From Gammaproteobacteria bacterium (GTDB lineage: Bacteria; Pseudomonadota; Gammaproteobacteria; SZUA-229): DNA of 34,537 bases. Position 1 is the first letter of the stretch; each line of letters opens with the position of its first letter. Shown in pieces: positions 31,569-34,537 of the stretch. Both the position numbers and the translations under genes were made by a program. The notes below the pieces were generated by a model, which was not told the origin of the DNA, ran no database searches, and saw nothing but the letters and a program-made list of their open reading frames with translations. The stretch is from the NCBI GenBank assembly GCA_022340645.1, contig JAJDNP010000037.1:1-34537 (forward strand), in the 5' to 3' direction.

Positions 31569-32843
31569 TTATTGTTTTTGCTGTACCAGCTTTTGCAACT
31601 GCGCAACGACATCCGGATTGTCCCATTGCAGGCCGCCAAAATAAGCCAGCTGGATCATGCCGTTCCGGTCGATAACAAATGTCATTGGCAGTGCGATAAC
31701 TTTCCATGGTTTGACCATGCTGCCATCGGGGTCCAGCAGTACGGGAAATTCAGCGGGGGCCTGTTGTAAAAAATTCTCGACCTCTTTTTTGCTTTCACCG
31801 ATATCGACACTTAACACAACAAGGTCTTCTTTAGAGAAGGCTTTTTGCAAACGGCCAAGGGATGGTATCTCTTCAACACAGGGCGGGCACCAGCTGGCCC
31901 AGAAATTCAGCAATACCACTTTTCCGTCATAATCTTGCAGTTTACGTCGTTTGCCTGCGGTGTCATCTAATTGCAGCCCTGGCGCCAGGCTATCTACTGC
32001 ATAGGGCTGCAGTGTTTCTGCTACGGGACTGACTTCCCAGGAAACATCTTCGGCTAACAATTTCCTGCTGGCGGGTATTGCTGTCTTTGCAAGCACACGT
32101 ATTGCCCTGGCTATCTGCAGGGGAAGTTCACTGGCTTTCTGTTCTTCAATTTTATTTACATCCGGCCTTGAAACAAAACCATCGCTTGCCTGGTCTATTA
32201 CCTGTGTATACACGTGGCTACCGCCGTTAGACAGTCTTGCTACCAGGTCTTCCAGGTACCAGTATTTATTTGATTTCTTCGGCTGGATGATAAACGCTGG
32301 TAACTGTGCTGAATCCACTATTGGCAGGTATTGTATTGCTTCTCCGGGTGTCGGCGTGTCGGCCTGGAAATTGGGATGCAGCATTATGATACCGCCAGGC
32401 CTGTTATCGCTTGCAGAGGTGTTTTCCCGGTGCCTGATTGCCAGCAGTGACAGCACTGCGCCACGTCCCGTCGCAACGATAAACAGCTTTCGATTATCCA
32501 GCGGCAGGCTTTTCTGAATAAGTTCAGCGATATCTTCAGCCGGGATTCTGGTGTAACTGCTGCGACCGGGGGGAATGAAATAGCTCTCATGCAGATTGAC
32601 TAACCAGACTTCATAATGAAGTTCTGACAGGGAACGCAACAACTTAAAATGCCGCTCTTTATTGACGCCATATTCGGATGGGATCCACAGTATCCTGTCA
32701 CCTTGATTACCAAATCGTGTGATGCTGATGATTTCATCATTGCTCAGCGTTAAGTCTAAAGACTGCGGCTCAGCACTGTCAGTATGGCCGGGCTGACTAA
32801 ATGCAATAGCTAGCAGTAACAGGGGCATAAATCTGCGTAACAT
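31569..32843 (-). CDS. Exported alpha/beta-hydrolase-like/TlpA thioredoxin fusion
   Basis: The 424-residue protein starts with a signal peptide (residues 1-21: MLRRFMPLLLLAIAFSQPGH). Residues about 35-255 resemble an alpha/beta hydrolase of the DUF3530 type (ILWIPSEYGVN, YEVWLVNLHES, KLFIVATGRGAVLSLLAI). Its nucleophile elbow reads ATGRGA, with no Ser at the expected place, so catalysis is doubtful. Residues about 290-424 form a complete TlpA/ResA thioredoxin domain (NFWASWCPPCVEEIPSLG with W318-CPPC, DIGESKKEVENFL, VIALPMTFVIDRNG). The enzyme should act as a periplasmic thiol-disulfide reductant. The hydrolase-like domain may recognise its partner. It lies 107 bases after the POT gene on the same strand. 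Confidence 0.85.
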   Translation of the reverse strand: MLRRFMPLLLLAIAFSQPGHTDSAEPQSLDLTLSNDEIISITRFGNQGDRILWIPSEYGVNKERHFKLLRSLSELHYEVWLVNLHESYFIPPGRSSYTRIPAEDIAELIQKSLPLDNRKLFIVATGRGAVLSLLAIRHRENTSASDNRPGGIIMLHPNFQADTPTPGEAIQYLPIVDSAQLPAFIIQPKKSNKYWYLEDLVARLSNGGSHVYTQVIDQASDGFVSRPDVNKIEEQKASELPLQIARAIRVLAKTAIPASRKLLAEDVSWEVSPVAETLQPYAVDSLAPGLQLDDTAGKRRKLQDYDGKVVLLNFWASWCPPCVEEIPSLGRLQKAFSKEDLVVLSVDIGESKKEVENFLQQAPAEFPVLLDPDGSMVKPWKVIALPMTFVIDRNGMIQLAYFGGLQWDNPDVVAQLQKLVQQKQ

Positions 32844-32950
32844 TAAATAATCTTGCCTGTAAAAGCTGGTGTAAGTAGTTTATCGTGATTACAGGGCCTG
32901 GAGTATATTGGAATGCTGCATTCGTCCGAAGGTTACTGGCACCTGCACCT

Positions 32951-34309
32951 TTAATCTCTGCCAGACATGGCTTCCGGCAGTTCTTCATGAATATAGGTTT
33001 GTCCCCTGTAAAACCGTACGGCGAGGGTAAACAGCACCGCAGTGAAAAACATCAGCAGTGTGAAAAACCGGTAATAGTCTGCACCGGCGAGTTTGCTGCT
33101 GCCATCTTCATTTTGTATAAAGAAATTCACGGCGCTGGTGAACAGGTTGCCCGCGGCTATCGACATCATGAAAAACGCCATGACAAATGACTTCATGGTT
33201 TTTGGCGCCTGCGTATAGGAAAACTCCAGGCAGGTGATCGACACCATAACCTCCGCCGAAGTCAGCACAAGGTAGGCAAGCAGCTGCCAGGCGATGTGCG
33301 GTGTGCCGCCGTTGTCGATATTGAGCTGCAGCCAGGTTGGAATGGCAAAAGCAGCCACGGTAACAAATAATCCAATAGCGATTTTGCGCAGCTCATGCAA
33401 CGGGTATATTCGACTGATTGCCGGGTAAACATAGTAAGAAAACAGCGGTATCAACAGCATCACCAGCAAGGGGTTAGCTGCCTGGATCTGTGCAGGCAAT
33501 ATCTCCACCCCGAGGATATCTCTATCCATGTGCTGCGCCTGCAGCACCCAGGCCGATGCCGTTTGGTCAAACAGCGCCCAGAACATGGCGACGAAAACAT
33601 AGATCATCGTCAGCCTGCCCAGGGTTTTTAGTCCGCTACCGCTGAATGTTTCTTTCACGAAATGCCTGCCGCCGGCTGGTATATGCACAAAACGATATCG
33701 TCCGGACCAGAACACCAGCGTGGCGACCAGCATCAGCACACCCGGTACGGCAAAGGCGGTAGACGCGCCGTATGCTTCCAGCAGCCACGGCGTGACTAAT
33801 ATAGATAAAAAAGCACCAAGATTAATGGAGAAATAAAACCAGCCAAATATTCTTGCCAGCAGGTGCTGATTGCTCGGGCCAAACTGATCGCCTACATGTG
33901 CCGAGACACAGGGCTTGATGCCGCCTGCACCGAGCGCGATTAATGCCAGGCCAATGGCAAGCCCTAAACGCGTATGGTCAATGGCCAGCGCCAGGTGGCC
34001 TAAACAGTAGACGATGGATAGCACGATAATGGTGCGGTACTTACCCAGCAAACCATCAGAGATCAGGGCGCCCAGCAAGGGAGTAAGGTACACGGCCGAG
34101 ACGAATAAGTGAAACCAGCCCCTGGCCTGTTCTTCATTCATCAGCTCTGGCTCACCGGAAGCGTTCACCAGTTGCTGCGTCATGAACACGACCAGGATGG
34201 CGCGCATACCATAGAAGCTGAAACGTTCAGCACCTTCATTGCCAATGATAAATGGAATACCGGGCGGGGTATGTGCTGACGGCCAGGGGGCGGTGCGGTA
34301 CTTGTTCAT
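32951..34309 (-). CDS. POT/PTR family proton-dependent oligopeptide transporter
   Basis: This 452-residue protein has about twelve to fourteen membrane segments. Family marks are NEGAERFSFYGMRAILVVFM near the N-terminus (the ExxERFxYYG motif, with Phe for the first Tyr) and GALISDGLLGKYRTI. GAGGIKPCVSAHVGDQFG is the second POT signature, followed by RIFGWFYFSINLGAFLSIL. It should carry di- and tripeptides with protons into the cytoplasm. ATG 34309 is used; no competing start was found. The thioredoxin-fusion gene downstream may share its mRNA. Confidence 0.92.
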   Translation of the reverse strand: MNKYRTAPWPSAHTPPGIPFIIGNEGAERFSFYGMRAILVVFMTQQLVNASGEPELMNEEQARGWFHLFVSAVYLTPLLGALISDGLLGKYRTIIVLSIVYCLGHLALAIDHTRLGLAIGLALIALGAGGIKPCVSAHVGDQFGPSNQHLLARIFGWFYFSINLGAFLSILVTPWLLEAYGASTAFAVPGVLMLVATLVFWSGRYRFVHIPAGGRHFVKETFSGSGLKTLGRLTMIYVFVAMFWALFDQTASAWVLQAQHMDRDILGVEILPAQIQAANPLLVMLLIPLFSYYVYPAISRIYPLHELRKIAIGLFVTVAAFAIPTWLQLNIDNGGTPHIAWQLLAYLVLTSAEVMVSITCLEFSYTQAPKTMKSFVMAFFMMSIAAGNLFTSAVNFFIQNEDGSSKLAGADYYRFFTLLMFFTAVLFTLAVRFYRGQTYIHEELPEAMSGRD

Positions 34310-34407
34310 AGGGTTCTGGTTTATGGAATAATCAAAGCAGGCAATATTAACCGGGTCAGATGTATTTGTTTAAAAAATTAGCGGATATTGTTCATTATGT
34401 CCAACAA

Positions 34408-34537
34408 TACGTTCGACTAAATCGTCTGTAACGATTTGAATGGCAGCCCTGTAGGTTCGACTAAATCGTACGGAACTATTTGAATGGTAGCCCTGAAAGG
34501 GTGAGGCATAAGGACATGCCGAATAATTCATTCGGAC
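34408..34537 (+). repeat. Tandem family B repeats at the window end
   Basis: A truncated copy starts with GTTCGACTAAATCGTCTG and stops after GGCAGCCCT (34450). A second copy begins immediately with GTAGGTTCGACTAAATCG (34451). It runs through GGGTGAGGCATAAGGACATG to the end of the window, where ATTCATTCGGAC begins the inner hairpin. Confidence 0.85.

Overview
The window looks like a gammaproteobacterial chromosome. Codon use is mixed and intergenic spacers are AT-richer. The recognisable families are a ferredoxin-type 2-oxoacid oxidoreductase, a PHA-system protein, a PhaF-like lysine/alanine-rich protein, a POT transporter, a TlpA thioredoxin domain and many universal-stress/cation genes. I cannot name the species. 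The mix suggests a metabolically flexible, possibly autotrophic or sulfur-type gammaproteobacterium, but that is inference. I saw no rRNA, tRNA, CRISPR array or complete insertion sequence.

Layout. 0-3.5 kb: a small membrane protein, a secreted PQQ-type sugar dehydrogenase, a histidine phosphatase, a two-helix membrane protein and a SnoaL-like protein. 3.5-5.4 kb: scar-like accessory DNA, with a palindromic repeat, a P4-type integrase whose nucleophilic tyrosine appears to be asparagine, and a frameshifted C-terminal remnant of a succinate dehydrogenase/fumarate reductase iron-sulfur subunit. 5.5-8.6 kb: a tight operon of fused gamma-alpha KorA, KorB and a ferritin-like helical protein, joined by overlapping stop/start codons. 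8.7-9.8 kb: a spermidine-synthase-fold protein and a DUF504 protein. 10-14.2 kb: a membrane protein, a coiled-coil protein, a PhaF-like/histone-H1-like protein, an EcsC protein, a PHA-system protein and two small membrane proteins. Together these could form a PHA-granule/nucleoid module.

14.2-26.2 kb is dominated by cation transport and stress genes. A P2-type cation ATPase with an N-terminal HMA_2-like domain is translationally coupled to a divergent S-adenosylmethionine synthase. Also here are a YrbG-like Na+/Ca2+ exchanger, a decayed UspA, a 48-residue membrane peptide, a DUF5132 + HMA_2 pair, a tandem UspA and a second Na+/Ca2+ exchanger family member. This is the most unusual part of the window. 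26.3-28.4 kb: a HAD hydrolase followed by a GH100 alkaline/neutral invertase (sucrose use). 28.6-34.3 kb: a class-I glutamine amidotransferase-like protein, a SulP anion transporter, an alpha/beta-hydrolase-like/TlpA fusion and a POT peptide transporter.

Short palindromic repeats of several related families sit at gene borders throughout. They account for at least two misleading upstream start codons. Starts were re-chosen in several genes on ribosome-binding-site, signal-peptide or repeat evidence. All functional calls rest on motif recognition by eye, without database searches.
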